This document shows positions 1 to 14,101 of a stretch of DNA of 64,000 nucleotides, piece by piece. The notes below the pieces were generated by a model that saw nothing but the letters and a program-made list of their open reading frames with translations, did not search any database and had not been told where the DNA came from. This DNA comes from Plasmodium malariae (taxonomy: Eukaryota; Apicomplexa; Aconoidasida; Haemosporida; Plasmodiidae). The stretch's first letter is position 1. Each line of letters opens with the position of its first letter. The stretch lies in contig NC_041782.1 in NCBI RefSeq assembly GCF_900090045.1, positions 62,001 through 126,000 of the forward strand, in the 5' to 3' direction. The position numbers and the translations under genes are program-made.

Positions 1-1168
1 TTTAAAGATCTATTAAACTACGTATATATAGCGAATTTTATGATAAGAAATGGTAAAAGAAAACTATAAAATTAATAAAGTATTACTTAGTTAATGATTT
101 ATATATGTAATATCAATTAAAAATATTTTTAATATAACTAATTTATAAGAAACATTTTCTTATTTCACGTAAAAATTCAACATATATTATTAATGATTTA
201 TTATTATAAAAATAAAATTTCAGTAATAAAAAAATTATTTTTATTTATATTTTAAAGATATAATAAAACAATTTTTGCATATTCAAAAAAAATAATTTTA
301 TAGTTCAAATTGTATTCCTTTAACCTTTTTTTCATTATGTATGTAAATAAAAAAAAATATTACAATTTTTCAAAATTTCGAAATTTATTTTTCACTCTTT
401 AAAAAAGAATTAATTGTATATTAAATATTACACATAAGATAACAAAATAGATAAAAAAAATTGCATCCAAAGTAAAATTAAAATATTTACCATAAGACCT
501 AATCTCGGAAATACAGTTAGAAAGAATATTTTGATATGTATATAACTTCATATTTAGACCATTCAAAAAAGTAAAAAAAATTTCAAGAAAGACTTTATAA
601 AAAAATATGTTTTATAATGTATTTGTCTTAAAGCTTATACGTAGAATTAACATAAAGTTTGTTTTTATTTTTAAATATATATATTTATATATATATATAT
701 CCATACAACTAAATACTATTGAATCCTTTTCATCATGTAATAAACAAGACAATCTTATTTTTAATTATAAACAAATAGTATGTTCTATTTACACAACAAA
801 TAATCATTTAATTCTAGAAACAGATAAAGCAAAAATAATTAAGGCTATTTTTACAGTGACCACTAAAAACTGAAAAATAAAATCAACAAAAATTATATTA
901 ATATTACTTATATATAATGATATTAAGCCACATATAGTTTTTAAAAAGACCTTAGTAGATAAACATATATGTATTTTGACAATAATATTGAAGAAAACTC
1001 AAAAAATAACATAAAATATAATAAAAAAAACATTAATACATTTAAAATAACAAAATATTAAAAACACCTATTTTTACTTTTGCTTTTGAAAAAGTCCAGA
1101 AATGTATACTGGATTTTATAAATTATAATCTTTTATAGTTGTGTTATTTTCGTATATATCCTGGAGAA
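1..1168. other. intergenic, no gene seen
   Basis: Very AT-rich flank downstream of the first exported-protein gene. An 88-codon open frame at 607-873 on the plus strand is Ile/Tyr/Phe-rich, has no splice or domain signal, and looks like chance. Nothing else is supportable. Confidence 0.6.
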
Positions 1169-2049
1169 TTATATATAATTACTGTTATAAAAGACTTTAC
1201 TAAGAGAAGGATACGCTGTATAATTTATTTCACGTTTCTTATGTATTATCTTCATATACTTTGCAATTAAACTGAAGAGATGAATAAACGATAGTATAAC
1301 TATATATGTGAATGTGGAAAATCCTACAGTTGCTCCAAAATTCCAAAGCTTTGATATCACAATTTTACCATTTCTTAGCGTGTCGGTTGGTATTAAAAAA
1401 CTTAGTAGTATTCCACTTATTGCATGGAAGCTCAATAAAATACAAATAAGAACTGCTTTTTGTTTTGTAACATTTCTTAAAAACTTAAAATCTGCAATAG
1501 TAGAATTCCTAAGTGTATTTCTATAGTATATTTTGTCGAATTTTCTTTTTCCTAATTTTGAATTTCTTCCGTAGTGCACAGAATTTTTACTTCTCCCACC
1601 ATGTTCATAACCTCCTGCATTATATAATGAACATTCATTTTGCTTTTTATTTATGCCTTTGGTTACTTTTATACTATTATAAGTATTCAATTTTTGGTAT
1701 TCCCTGATAGTTGGTATATCACCTTTTATATATACAATATCTGAACATTTTTCCTGCTTATGCGTTCCTAGTAATCGATATGATCTTGTAACTATTTCTA
1801 TATCAGCAATGTAATTTTTATACAAATATTCATTATCGATACTCTAAAAAAATAAATATCCATGGTTTAAAAAATATATAAATTTTTTCTAACAAAGTAA
1901 TGATAATAATATGACGCAAAAAATATGAATAACACAAATATCATTAAATAATATTATCTTACCATATCATAATCAAAATGACATATCGAAATTAAAAAGA
2001 TAAACATAAAAATTTTAAATAAAAAGTTTAATTTAATTTTTCGCTCCAT
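1169..2049 (-). CDS. Plasmodium exported protein, two-TM, FDKIYY type
   Basis: Two-exon gene: exon 1 at 1963-2049 and exon 2 at 1169-1843, with a 119-base phase-0 intron (GTAAGA donor, TTTTTTAG acceptor). The protein is 253 residues. Exon 1 encodes 29 residues beginning MERKIKLNFL with a hydrophobic signal/anchor segment. Exon 2 has an export-like RLLG at residues 52-55, where the fifth residue is T, so it is not a canonical PEXEL. A Lys/Asn/Ser-rich spacer follows, then KRKFDKIYY (about 128-136), then two membrane helices at about 159-180 and 202-224 and a short basic tail. The FDKIYY block followed by FKFLRN is typical of subtelomeric exported proteins of P. vivax, P. ovale and P. malariae whose function is unknown. 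The start is the first ATG ahead of the signal segment. The frame is intact. Confidence 0.85.
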
Positions 2050-5035
2050 GATATAGATTAGTAAAAATGAAATATATGCAATAAGAAAAAATTTATCAAT
2101 CTTATAATGTACTCCTAATGATAAATGATATTTTATTTTATTTTAATTTTTTTATTTTTTCATAAGAACTTAGTAAAATAAATATGACATGATTTCATTT
2201 TAAAACGTAATCAAGAAAAAATAACATTAAAAATATATTATATAATTTATATCTTAATGTTATTTATAATAAATTAACATTAATAAAAATATTATAATTT
2301 TTATTCACTCACAAATACTAATGATATATAATTCAATATATTTGAAAAATTAAATAAATTTATTTCCAATAAATTTAATAATAATAAAAAAATATATGAT
2401 TTTTTAACATTCCTATATACTGCTTTGACATAGAGTATAGAATTCAGATAATGTAGATAAAACATTTGTTTATATATTAAGAGAATAATTAATATTTTTA
2501 TTGATTTTTTTCTATTAATAATTCTAATTTTGGAAAAAATATTTCTTTTTAAAAAAGTAATATTTTGGAAATAATATATTTATAATAATAAATGCAGGAA
2601 AATACATTTTATACAAAATACTGCATTGTATTTTTTATAGCTCTTGCATTAGTAGTACATAACATATTAACACCTTTATGTACAATGATATATTTAAAAA
2701 TAAAAAATATTAATAGTAACTAATGCACGAAACTCTATATTATTTAAAGATAAATAATGAGAGATCTTTTATACTTTTAATATAATTTTTCAAAGTCATG
2801 TTTTTTTATTATTTAATATTTATATCATTATTTACGAAAGAAAATTTTGTAAAGCTGTAAACTTTAATATTTTTTTCTTTTTTTTCTAATATACTTGTTT
2901 TGAAATAATTTAATAAGAAGCAAAAAAGAAAAAAATATATAAAATATATAAATTATGATGTAATTACTATATGTAATGTATTAACATAATTATAAACTTG
3001 GATGAGCATTTTGTTCTTTTAATTAACCCAAATGTAAATATGAATATATATTTTTGTTATTGAGCTTTTTTATAATAAATATTTAGGTACTTTTTTTAAA
3101 ATATAATTAAATTAACAACTATCCGTAGTAATAACATAATCAGTAATACCTTTAATTTATTGATAAGTTTGTAAAATACACTAGATTAGTAAATTCTTGC
3201 GCGCAATTATTAAATATTAAAATTATATTATTATATCGAGTCATTTCTTGCAAATATTTTAAACCATAATTGAAATGCCTTTGTGCACTAATACATAATA
3301 TTAACTGAAAAAAACATTATTTCATAAATTATAACTTTATTAAACATTAACAAAAAAACAAAAATTATATTAAAATTTATTTAGTAGTATTTCAACTATG
3401 CTATTCAGCACAATCAATATATTTTAGTGTTATATTCTGTATTTCCTAAATATATACATATTACGAAAAATTATACACGTGTTATTTAATTTACTAAACA
3501 GTACCTTATAATATCTATGTATATGTGACAACTGAATCATGTATTAATATTATAATATATTATAATTTACAAATTAATCAAAAATAGACCAAAATATAAT
3601 AAATTAAAAAAAATATTTACTATTAATCGAAAGCCAGTGCCATTAAAATTATTATACATTACACACATTTAACTAAAAATACCACTAATAAAATATAGTA
3701 ATTCATTAGATTATCTTTGTTAAAACTTATCTAAAATATAAAAAAAATTATTACGGTTTAGTTAATAATTTACAAGTAGATGGTTCTCTTTTTTGAATTT
3801 TTAATTAATGTAAAAAATTATAATTATAATTTTGATGAAATTATTAATTGCTTAAATAAATTATATACAATTTCGTATATATTTAAAATAATATTAACTC
3901 TTTTGTTATTATATAAATAGAAAATAGTAAATAAAAACAACATATAAAAAAATATTTTTCTACATATTTTTATAATATACCAAAAAAACAATTCATTTAT
4001 TTTCATTTCCTTTAATGAAATTTTTCATTTTTATAACAATACAACACTTTCATATATTTTTATTATTATAATATGGCAAATAAAAACAAAAAGACATAAT
4101 TTCAGCATATTCTCTATTAATACAAGCTTAAGTTCAATTTATTAATGTAATCATTTAAAGATTTAAAAATAAAAATATAATTTTTATATTTATTTAAATA
4201 TTTTCAGTAAACTTATATGTTTAATTAAACTTTCTAATATTTAATTAGCACTACATTTAAAACGAACATTAATAGAAGAAAATTTTTTAATTATTCATTT
4301 AATACTACAGGTGTAGAACCTATAAATTAGTAAACTATTTATAAATAACAATTATTTTCGTTAGTCTACTTTATTATTATGTATCTATAGCATAATATTT
4401 ATGTTGTCAAAAAGCACTATACATATATTAAAAAGGTTTTTACAGTAATTATGTTTCGTAACATATTTCAAAAAAAAAATATTGTAAAACAAAGATTATG
4501 TTTTATATTTAGCAAAAAAAAAAAAAAAATAATAAATGAAGATCTTTTCACCAGAATATATTAAAATTTCCTTAATAAATACAAAAAAGATACATATATT
4601 GATTATTTAAAACTAATAATGCATCTAACTAATAATATAAAAATGTTAGTCATCTTGTAGGGAAACAAGGTAAAAAACAGAAAGAAACAATTTTACATAA
4701 AATATGAATTATCACACATTCATACAATTATATATTTTATGCCAATCAATATTCTTCTTAACGCACATAAATATATATTTTTTTCAAGAGAATACATGTA
4801 AATACGCATTTATACATTTTATGATGATATCTATTGTCAAACTGAAACAATAATTTAAAATACAAATTGAAAATTATTAAAACATTCAAATTCAAAAAAA
4901 AAAATTGAAGACGTTTATTATTATCGTTTCCTATAAAAAGGACTAGATATCTAAAGGTGAACTTATAAAAGTTACGAAATTATATTTATAATTTTGATGT
5001 ATATATATAACTAAAAAAAATTGGTAACAATGTTT
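2050..5035. other. intergenic, upstream region of the 1.2 kb gene
   Basis: No gene is supportable. It holds the 5' flank of the preceding minus-strand gene, including a copy of the recurrent upstream motif at 2431-2460, and the 3' flank of the next gene. The 60-codon frame at 3824-4006 is low-complexity Ile/Tyr/Phe and is rejected. Confidence 0.55.
2431..2460 (-). promoter_or_regulatory. recurrent upstream motif copy (gene at 1.2-2.0 kb)
   Basis: The plus strand reads TAGAGTATAGAATTCAGATA here, 382-411 bases upstream of the start codon at 2049. It resembles the TAGAATATAGA-containing blocks found at almost the same distance upstream of the other exported-protein genes. It is a weaker match than the copies at 14.5, 19.0 and 51.4 kb. 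Its function is inferred only. Confidence 0.3.
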
Positions 5036-5908
5036 TTATAAGCCTATTCTATGGAAATGATTATATTGGCTATTATTAATTTCACTTTTTACATGCAACA
5101 TTTTATCGTATTTTTTAATCTTTCTGCAGACTAAAATAAATATTAATAAAAATATTAAAGTCAATATATAGCTTAATATTTGTGCTGGTATCTCCCATTC
5201 TTGTAGAAATTTTAAGTTAATATTCCAGTTCTTAAAATCTATTGAAGCAATATCTAGTATTAGCCGTACAACAAATAAGAAAAACAAAGCGTACAAAAAG
5301 TATATTTTGTTTTTTTTACAATTTTTTAAAAAATTAAAATCAGAATTCATAGCACACTTAACATTATTTGAATAATATATTTTGTCTAATATTCTTTTTC
5401 CAAAATGTGGATCTTTTCTTTGGCATACTAAAGATTTACTTTTCCTAGAATTTTCATAGCATTCTATATTATTTGATGAACTTTTACTTGGATGTATATA
5501 ACTTCCTCTTGTTAATTCAACATCGTTTAATACATATTTTTCTTTGTATTTTTCATTATTTGAAATATTTTCTTTTAATAATACAGTAATTGAATCCTTA
5601 ATGGGCTTATATTTTGATAATAATCTACATGTTCTTCTAGCTAGCTTTTTAAGAAGATTGTAGTTTTCGTCCAAAGATACATTAAACTTATTATAAATAA
5701 AATAAAAAAATGTAAATATTTGTAATTTAAAGAAAAAATAAATTAATTCATATCTAATATATTAATGAACAAACAACAGTAATAATATAATACAAAATAT
5801 TCTTAAATAATATTATAATACCTTATCACTGCTAATATAGCGCACCCAACTTAACCACATAAACATAAAAATTATATTAGAAAACAGTAACTTATTTTTT
5901 GTTTTCAT
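5036..5908 (-). CDS. Plasmodium exported protein, two-TM, FDKIYY type (divergent)
   Basis: Exon 1 is 5822-5908 and exon 2 is 5036-5686, with a 135-base phase-0 intron (GTATTA donor, AATAAG acceptor). The protein is 245 residues. Exon 1 encodes 29 residues starting MKTKNKLLFS; the usual Met-Glu start is replaced by Met-Lys. Exon 2 opens FNVSLDEN, then carries CRLLSKYK with the export-like Arg at residue 50 and Lys, not E/D/Q, at the fifth place. GKRILDKIYYSNN lies at about 125-137, aligning with KRKFDKIYY of the gene at 1.2 kb. Two membrane helices at about 157-174 and 196-216 are followed by a basic tail. Function is unknown; export into the host red cell is inferred from family architecture. 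The frame is intact. Confidence 0.83.
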
Positions 5909-8559
5909 TATGCTAATTAGTAATATTATAATATATATATTAAAAAAAAGTTAACACCATTATAGTTTATATATAATAATAAAGGTTTCTATATTAATTA
6001 AAAATTTTTTTTTTATTAATACTTCATACAGAACTTAATAAAATGCATATAAACTTAATATCTTTCATAAAAGGAATATTAAAAAATAACTATAAAATTT
6101 TTGTATTAATGTTATTAATAAAACCTTAATTTGAAATAAAATAATGTAATTTAAGCTCATTAATAAATACTCGAAATATATAAAATAATTATTTAATATC
6201 AAACTTCCTAAAAAATATTTTATTAACGCTTTTGAAAAAAAAAAAAAAATTATTATTTGAATATTTCTACTTCTTTGATATATCAAAATTATAAAAAGCA
6301 CATTTTGTAGTTGATACAGACAATACAATTAATTAAGACTTTATTAATTTCAACTTTTGTTTTTATTACTATTTTTAGTACATGCAATGTATATATTATA
6401 AAATTTAGTTCTTATAATTAAATGTTTTTAATTATAAAAATATATAAAAAAATTAATTTTCTAAGAAAGGAATTCCATTCTAATTTATTTTTTAATAACT
6501 AATATAGAACGGATTTTTTGATGAAATACAATACATTGTAGGATATGGAATTTTCATTATAATTTTAACATATGAAATTTTATATTTTCAAAAGTGTAAT
6601 TCATATGAAAGCTTTGCTTCTTTATCATAAATTAATAATATTATATATAGCTTATATTCTGGAAATACATTTTATTGTTATACATAATATATCAATAAAT
6701 TTAAAAAATAAAAATTTTTTTTATTTTATTTTATTCAAATAAATGAATTAATATTTATGATTAAAAAGAAAAAAATTCATAATAATTTTGGTTAACTTTC
6801 ATTAAATTAAGTAATAATAATTTTAAGAATAATTTATTTAAATATATTTCCAAATAAATTCTACATATAAATTATTTTTTATTTAATATTTTATTTTAAT
6901 AATATATGTGAAGAAAATTTTTCATAAATCTATTTACTTTTGTGATGAAAATTTTTGAACGAATGTAATATTATAATTCTAGATTTATTCTTAATATAAA
7001 TCGAACTATAGTCTAATATAAAAATAACCATATTTAGTATTCCTAAAAAGATTTATTATTTGACGGTTTCATAATTAAATTATATTAAACATCACTTAAA
7101 TCTTTTATATTCTCACAAAATTGAGGCATTTGTAAACCATTTCTTTTTTTTCTACAATATTTAATTTATTCCATGTTTAATATGTCTATTATAAGTGAAT
7201 TTGTTTTTATATATATTTATATTGATCTTTAACGTTGACAAATTTACAATAAGATATCATATAACATAAGGGCTTAATAATTTTTAATACTATTATATTA
7301 TTATATTAATTTTTTTATTTTGATTAATGATCAAGACAATAATAATATATAGTAATAATGTTTTTCAACCCATATTTGTTTGAAATAAATAATAAATATC
7401 TATTAAATATGTTCTACAAAAATTTTATTACTTAATTTTTTTATTATTTAATAATAATGCAATATCACAGTTGATATTTATTACGTAATCTTATAGCACT
7501 ATTACTTTTTGGTACACTTATTTATGTATGCAAAATAATATAATGTAATAAATTATTTATTGTACGTTCTTGTATACATTTATTCCAACTTTACACATAA
7601 TGATTTTATTTTCAGATATAATCATCCTTTTATTATATATAAATTTTTTGAATTAAACAATTTTATATTGATCACTTTCATAATATTCATTTTTATATAT
7701 GTTTAGGTATCATTATACAACATAAGTGTCAAATACGAATAATATTAGGATAATTTAATTTTATTATTTATGTACTATCAGATCATTATAACACTGTTAA
7801 TTTTTTGAAAAACAACTTTTATTAATATGTGGCAGTAGATATTAATTAACGCATAATAAGTACGATAATAACTAGTACTGTTTTCCTTTTATTATTATTA
7901 ATATATATACATATTTTAATGAACTTGATTAATTGTATTTTATCTAATTTCATCACTAATGCATAAATATATAAACAAATAAAATAATATTATATAAGGA
8001 TTTTCACTAACCTAATTTTCATCCTAGATGTGATGAATATAATTTGTTAATAATTCCACAAAATAAGTTAAATAATTCTTTAAAGTGCTGTCCTTTTAAA
8101 AAGAATGTTAATTTAATCATTTTAAAGTCACTAAAATGTTTACTATGCAATTGAATGTGTGCAACTACCTATTACTATGTATGAATATATTTTATGCTAG
8201 ATTCTTAAATTATTCCAAATTATATTTAGGAAAACTTAAAAAACAAATTTCTTTAAATTAGTTAAAGATTACAAATACATATGAGTTTATATATGTACAT
8301 TATTATATAAATTTTACTATATAAATAAATATAAGACAAAAAGTAAAATTCACTGAAAGAAAAAAGATACAATATATTTTCTATTATACCATGTAGTTTG
8401 GCTTATTGGAAATTAGTATATACTAGAACCTTAAACAACCAAGTTATTTCTGATTAAAAAAGTTATACCTAAAAAACAATTGTTTCTGTTACAAAATTTT
8501 GTTTTTAATTACAATGTAAAACTATATATATATATATATAATTATATTTTATTAATTCA

Positions 8560-8601
<42 letters not shown>

Positions 8602-9399
8602 CTATAACTTTTCTATATATTAGATATTTATGTAATTTTCATAAAATTTATTGAAATGTACATATTAAGTAATTAATGTATCATATTTATATAGTGTAAG
8701 TTTGGTTTTAATAATCTATGATTACATGAATTATTAATCATCTATATATAATTCATTTTTATAATGAATATTATATTATCACAAATTTATAATTTCTTAT
8801 ATAAATCATTCAAAATGTTAAATATGTGTTAAAAACCTATTTGTAGCAAATGAGTACGACTGTCCATTTTTTATAATACAATTTATAATAAATAATAATT
8901 AAACTTACCTCTTATTAAAAAAAATAATTACACTTATTTGTTTTTATAATATATAGAAAAAGATATTTACAATTAACTTAAGGAAAATCATACAATTTAT
9001 TAACTAGTTAACGAAATAATCATGTTGGTCAAATAAATGTAAATAAAATGAAATGAAATATTATAGTTGTTCTTTTCATAGATAACATTATAAATTTTCT
9101 AATTAACTCAACGAATTATTAGAAACTTCCCATTTTTATATGAATTTTATGGAACATGCATATATTATATATGCTAGTATACATAAATACACATATATAT
9201 ATTATTCCAATATAATAAATTATATTCAAACAATTCTTTAAAACACAAATTAAAAAATTAAAACGATCACTTTCATTAGGAATTAAGAATATACATATTT
9301 ATAATTTATATGCATATATTCATGTATAAGTAGATGACGTCATATATACTAAATAATTGTATTCATATTTCCTATATTAGCGTGTTATTTTAAACAATA
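5909..9399. other. intergenic, AT-rich
   Basis: No gene seen. The 87-codon frame at 6065-6328 is low-complexity and unsupported. The stretch includes a long (TA)n run at about 8563-8599 and a shorter one at 8524-8540. Confidence 0.55.
8563..8599. repeat. (TA)n microsatellite
   Basis: Uninterrupted TA dinucleotides of about 37 bases, preceded by a 17-base TA run at 8524-8540. Likely length-polymorphic between isolates. Confidence 0.9.
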
Positions 9400-10283
9400 C
9401 TACATGTTCTCTGATGCCATATTAAAATTTTTTCCAAACAAAAGGTTTAACAATTTTTGAGTAAGTTTTGGTTTATTTTCATAGATTTTTTCATATTTCA
9501 TAAATTTTCTGAAAATATAAGCAATACACATTATAGATAAGATTGGCATACATGCTATTAATGCGGGAAGTACAATTAGTAATGAAGATGATGACAAACT
9601 GGTCAATAAAGTACTACAAAATAAATAACTTAATACTGTAACTATTATTAATCCAGCACCCATAGCTAAACAAGGTGGAATTACTGCTAAAACTACCTTT
9701 TTAAATATCTTTTTGTTTGCAGTCATTTTATTAATAAACTTATTATCCTTAACTTTATATATGGAATCTAACTGATTAAAGATATTTTTTTCGCAAAATT
9801 TATCCATTCTACTAAGTAATGAGGACTTTTTTTTTCGATCTAATTTATACAATTCTCCTATACTTAAAAAGCTTTTTCTTGATTCTCCTATTTCGGATTT
9901 ATAACCATGATCATTTTTATATATATCTTCGTCCTGCAATGTAGAATTACTATCGTCATAATTTAAATACTCAATTGATCCCAAATCAAGTGAGGGCTCT
10001 AATAATAGCCTATTACTTCTTAAAGTAATATAGCCATGTTGTTTATCTAACGATATGACACCCCTCTAAAAAAGAATAATCATTTGTAATTTATAAAAAT
10101 ATATGTTTGCATACTGAGAAAATATTATTATTAAAAATAAAACATAAAAAAATAGAATGAAAAAAAAAGAATATATATGAAATATTTTTGTTATACCACA
10201 TTATTTATATCATAACTCATCCAAATAAAAAGCAAAAATGCAAACGTTTTATTAAAAATTAGCGACTTAATATTTTCTTTCAT
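9400..10283 (-). CDS. Plasmodium exported protein with canonical PEXEL, two-TM
   Basis: Exon 1 is 10197-10283 and exon 2 is 9400-10065, with a 131-base phase-0 intron (GTATAA donor, TTTTTTAG acceptor). The protein is 250 residues. Exon 1 encodes 29 residues, MKENIKSLIFNK onward, with a hydrophobic core ending FLLFIWMSY. Exon 2 contains RLLLE at residues 48-52, a textbook RxLxE PEXEL and the only canonical one in this window. An acidic Ser/Asn-rich spacer follows, then MDKFCEKNIFNQLDSI (about 116-131), then two long membrane helices at about 153-179 and 189-213 and a lysine-rich tail. It shares build but little sequence with its neighbours. It belongs among the generic exported proteins of unknown function, not fam-l or fam-m. 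A decayed relative is present near 21 kb. Confidence 0.85.
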
Positions 10284-13204
10284 TGTATACTTATAGAATC
10301 CCATAATATATTAAATAATGAAAATATTAACTATATTCAAAATCTTTAAAATAATAAAGGAAACAGTTTATATTATTATTTTTGATTTATTTATTTTATT
10401 TTAAAGTAGTAAATTGAAGTTATATAAATATATTTCGAATTAAATTTTACATATGTAAAATAAATTTAAAACCAGTATAATTTTTATATAGAATTCTATT
10501 ATAGAAAAAAAAAAAAAAAAATGACTATTTTTAAAAAAATTTAAATACAACTATACCGTAAATTCTTAAATTATTCGGTTTAATTTTTAAACAAAAATTT
10601 GCAGTAAATTTTTTTTATTATATAAACAAAAAAAAAAATTATTTGCAGAACAAAATTATACAAGGTAAAATCAGATAGAAAATTATTTAATCATTGAAAA
10701 AATAATGCATATATTTTAAAGAAAGCGCAGTATATAGAAAATATATATTAATATATATGCAAATGTTAGTTATCAAAAATTTTAACTTTTTTATAAAATA
10801 ATTCTAAATTTAAGCATGTCATGCAAATATTCATTCTGCATTTAAATAATATAAATTAATATAACAGAAAAAATTATAGAAAAGTTATATAAAGTTCTGA
10901 AATGAAATTTTGTTAGATTATATAAACCTTAAAATATATTTATAAAAAATATATCTCCTTATATAAATTATTATATATTAATAAAACAACGTTTATAGTT
11001 ACAAAAATCTATTAATATACGTATATTTTTAGAAGCATTATAATAATTAGCACTATATATTTGTATAAGAATTTTGCAATATTATATTTTGATTATAAAT
11101 CTGAATACAATTTATTGTTATTTAATGAATTATTTAAAAGTATATAAATTACGTATTTATATTTTCTTCCCAAAATATAAATAAACATATACCTAGAGAA
11201 ATATTAATATATCTAAAAAAAGAATAAAAAAACTTATTAAATTTATAGTAACTTTTTTGTATAACTAAATTATGTTGCTTGAATAAACATAATTACTTTT
11301 TCTTCTAATTACATTATATATAATTATTTTAACGTACATAATAACATTCGTTTATTATCTTTTACAGTTATTCATCCTTCTAACAACGAAAACTTTTAAC
11401 GAATTAAATAAATATTTTTACATATAAAATTGCTAAACATATACAAATTTATAAAACAAAAAAATGTTATAACTAACATTACAAAATAAATTCAATTAGC
11501 ATATAAGTTCTGTTTAATATAATGAAGATAATATGTTAATATATTTATAATCTAGAGCACTCCATCGAATAATCTTTAATTTGGAACATTTTTTTTTTTT
11601 TTCCTTACTTTAAAAAAAAATATTTTTTGATAAATATTTTTAATTTCTTCAATATAAACACATTTATATGTTTGATGCCATTTTCCTTTATAATAGACAT
11701 TTAAGTAATATTTATAAATTAGAAATAAATCGACATACAATCAATGGAAATAATTAATATATAAATCTCATTATTTTCATATTTTCTGAAGCACTATAGC
11801 AAATAACAAAATAAGTATTTGTTTATATAAGAATGATACTGAAATTGAAATTATACTAATACATGTATACTATTTCTTGGCAATAAACTGACTTTTAACT
11901 TCTGGTCCATAACTATAAATTCTAAAAATCTATATATCAATAATAAAAAAAAAAAATTAGTTTTTACTTTTTTTTTAACAAAAAAAAGGAATCCTTTAAA
12001 TGCGAAAGCATTATTAATAATCAATATAAATCATTTGCACATTTATATATATAAAAAATTATATAAATTTTTTTAATAATATATTTATGTACAACCACAA
12101 AAAATGCAACAAACACACAAATATATACCTACACATTATAAAGCAATATGTCTCCAAATGTATTCATTTTATTTGCTCCTAATGATTATTTCTATATTTT
12201 TAAATGTATTTTAGAAATTTAAATCTATAAAAAAAAAAAAAAGTTTATTCATATTATGTTTTAATATATGATTAAATTTAATTCATTAATCTAATATTCC
12301 AAAGACATGAAAAATAAAAATAGCTTATATTTTTTTATTTATTTTCAATACATTATGTATTTAATAAATTTTTTTTTAAATTTTATTATCACTTCAATTA
12401 GTAAAACTCATATTACAATTCGTTATAGATTTCACTTAATTGTCCTAATATAAGGTCCACACACTGATAAGTAATCATAAATAATCCATAATTATTAACA
12501 ATAACATTTTAATATATACTTATAATTTCATATTTAATTGATTCAAAGAAATATTGTAGTATATCTTAAAAATATCTTTACAACTAATACATTTTATATT
12601 ATATATCACATAAAAGATATACTATAAATTAAATATTAAGTTTTTTCCTAAGTAAAAAAAGTATATACTCACATATCAATGTAATGTAATATATTTACCT
12701 TTTATCGTTAAAATAAAGAACAAAACACATTTATTTATAATTTATAATTCACATTATATTTTTTAACAACCTGTACAAATGCCATTTTATAGTAAAAAAT
12801 AATTTAAAATAAGAAGAAGCAAATATTTATTACAAGTATATATTATTTAAGTTCCATACATATATAATATTATATTATTGTATATTCATTTTAATGAAAA
12901 AATATATATTATAATAAAAAGCTATTTATATACACAAAAATATGTATGCAACCACAATATTTAATTAAATTAAAACTTCCTATTAAAATACACACATAAG
13001 AAAATTAAAACATCAACTTCTGAAGAACATTAATATTATATATTATTACTATTTTGCAACAAAGAGATAAAACTTGTATAGGTTCATTTATAATATTTAA
13101 TGAAATATAAATAGGTTTTGTGAGAATATCTTCAGCTATACTACAGGTATTTCTTCATATTTATAACTTCTTTAAAGAAAAATACATATTATTTATTATT
13201 AATT
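10284..13204. other. intergenic, contains duplicated 3'-flank block
   Basis: No gene seen. Positions 12080-12330 resemble 55745-56010 base for base in several stretches: shared ACAACCACAAAAAAT, then ATACCTACACATTA, then a TTTAATTCAT-type segment. Each lies about 1 kb downstream of an exported-protein gene stop codon, so this is duplicated 3' flank. Confidence 0.5.
12080..12330. repeat. duplicated 3'-flank block, copy 1
   Basis: Ordered matches to 55745-56010 (ACAACCACAAAAAAT, ATACCTACACATTA, AATTCAT followed by TAATATT). The block is 0.9-1.1 kb downstream of the stop of the gene at 13.2 kb. Homology is judged by eye. Confidence 0.5.
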
Positions 13205-14101
13205 TTACTGAGTCATCAACTTAATTTTATTGTATTTTTCATTATTTCTTAATATCTTATTAAAAGCTATTATAAGTATGACACCTAATATAAGGATAAT
13301 CATACCAAATAATAACACATAAAAGTATTTTTCTGGTAAAACACTTTCTAGAAGCTTATTCTCATTTAATAAACCATAAAAACTTCCAAATGGTTTATAT
13401 TGTAGAATATTTTCCATTGACTCTAGTCCTTTTAATATTGGTAATCCTATTCCTAGCAACAAAAAAATTAAAAATAAAGTAACGCCAAATCCATAACTTC
13501 TAAATTTAATTTTTTTTAAAGCTATATCATATATTCTTTTATTTTTCTCTATAATATAATCATAATCTCTTTTTCGGATCCATTTTCTTTCAAAATGGAA
13601 ATGTTTTCCATCAAAAATTCCATTATTATTATCCATAACTTCTACATAATATTGTGCTTTACTTAATGAACATTTATTAGATTGTTTCTGTTTTGCTTTG
13701 GTACCTCTCACATTATACGGTATATATTTTTCTTCGTGTTTCCTATTTTTTGGTATTCCTTCTTTTAAACACACAATATGTGAATCACTATCCTGTTTGT
13801 ATTTTGCTAATAATCGATAATTTCTTGAAGATAATTTTTTACTTTGATTAGAGTACTCATTCTGAGAATTGTCATATGTCCTCTAATAAAAAGAAAAATA
13901 GTACATATTATATTTTCAATAAAATGTATGTTCTAACTGTAAAAAAAATATTAATATAAATAAAAATAGAATTTTTTTTTATAATTCTTAGGAACTTAAA
14001 TGTAATTAGCATACCATATTATTGTTAACATGACACATCCAGGTTAAATAAATAAACGCAGTAATTTTAATAAGTAATAGTAACCTTATTATTCGTTCCA
14101 T
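13205..14101 (-). CDS. fam-l-like exported protein (GKHFHF type)
   Basis: Exon 1 is 14015-14101 and exon 2 is 13205-13882, with a 132-base phase-0 intron (GTATGC donor, TTATTAG acceptor). The protein is 254 residues. Exon 1 encodes 29 residues, MERIIRLLLLIK onward, ending WMCHVNNNM. Exon 2 carries RNYRLLAKYKQ with the export-like Arg at residue 52; the fifth position is Lys. The signature block FDGKHFHFERKW lies at about 119-130, followed by KKIKFRSYGFGV. Membrane helices are at about 161-179 and 216-236, and the tail is KILRNNEKYNKIKL. Genes at 33 and 50 kb share this signature. I assign it to P. malariae fam-l from memory; the l/m naming could be swapped. The upstream neighbour at 17.6 kb is of the other type, so the two make a same-strand doublet, as described for these families. 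Frame intact. Confidence 0.85.

Noticed and set aside
607..873. 88-codon plus-strand ORF
   Set aside because: Low-complexity Ile/Tyr/Phe composition, no splice or domain signal, in an AT-rich intergenic stretch; expected by chance at this composition.
6065..6328. 87-codon minus-strand ORF
   Set aside because: Hydrophobic low-complexity product over A/T homopolymers; no family signal and no first exon.
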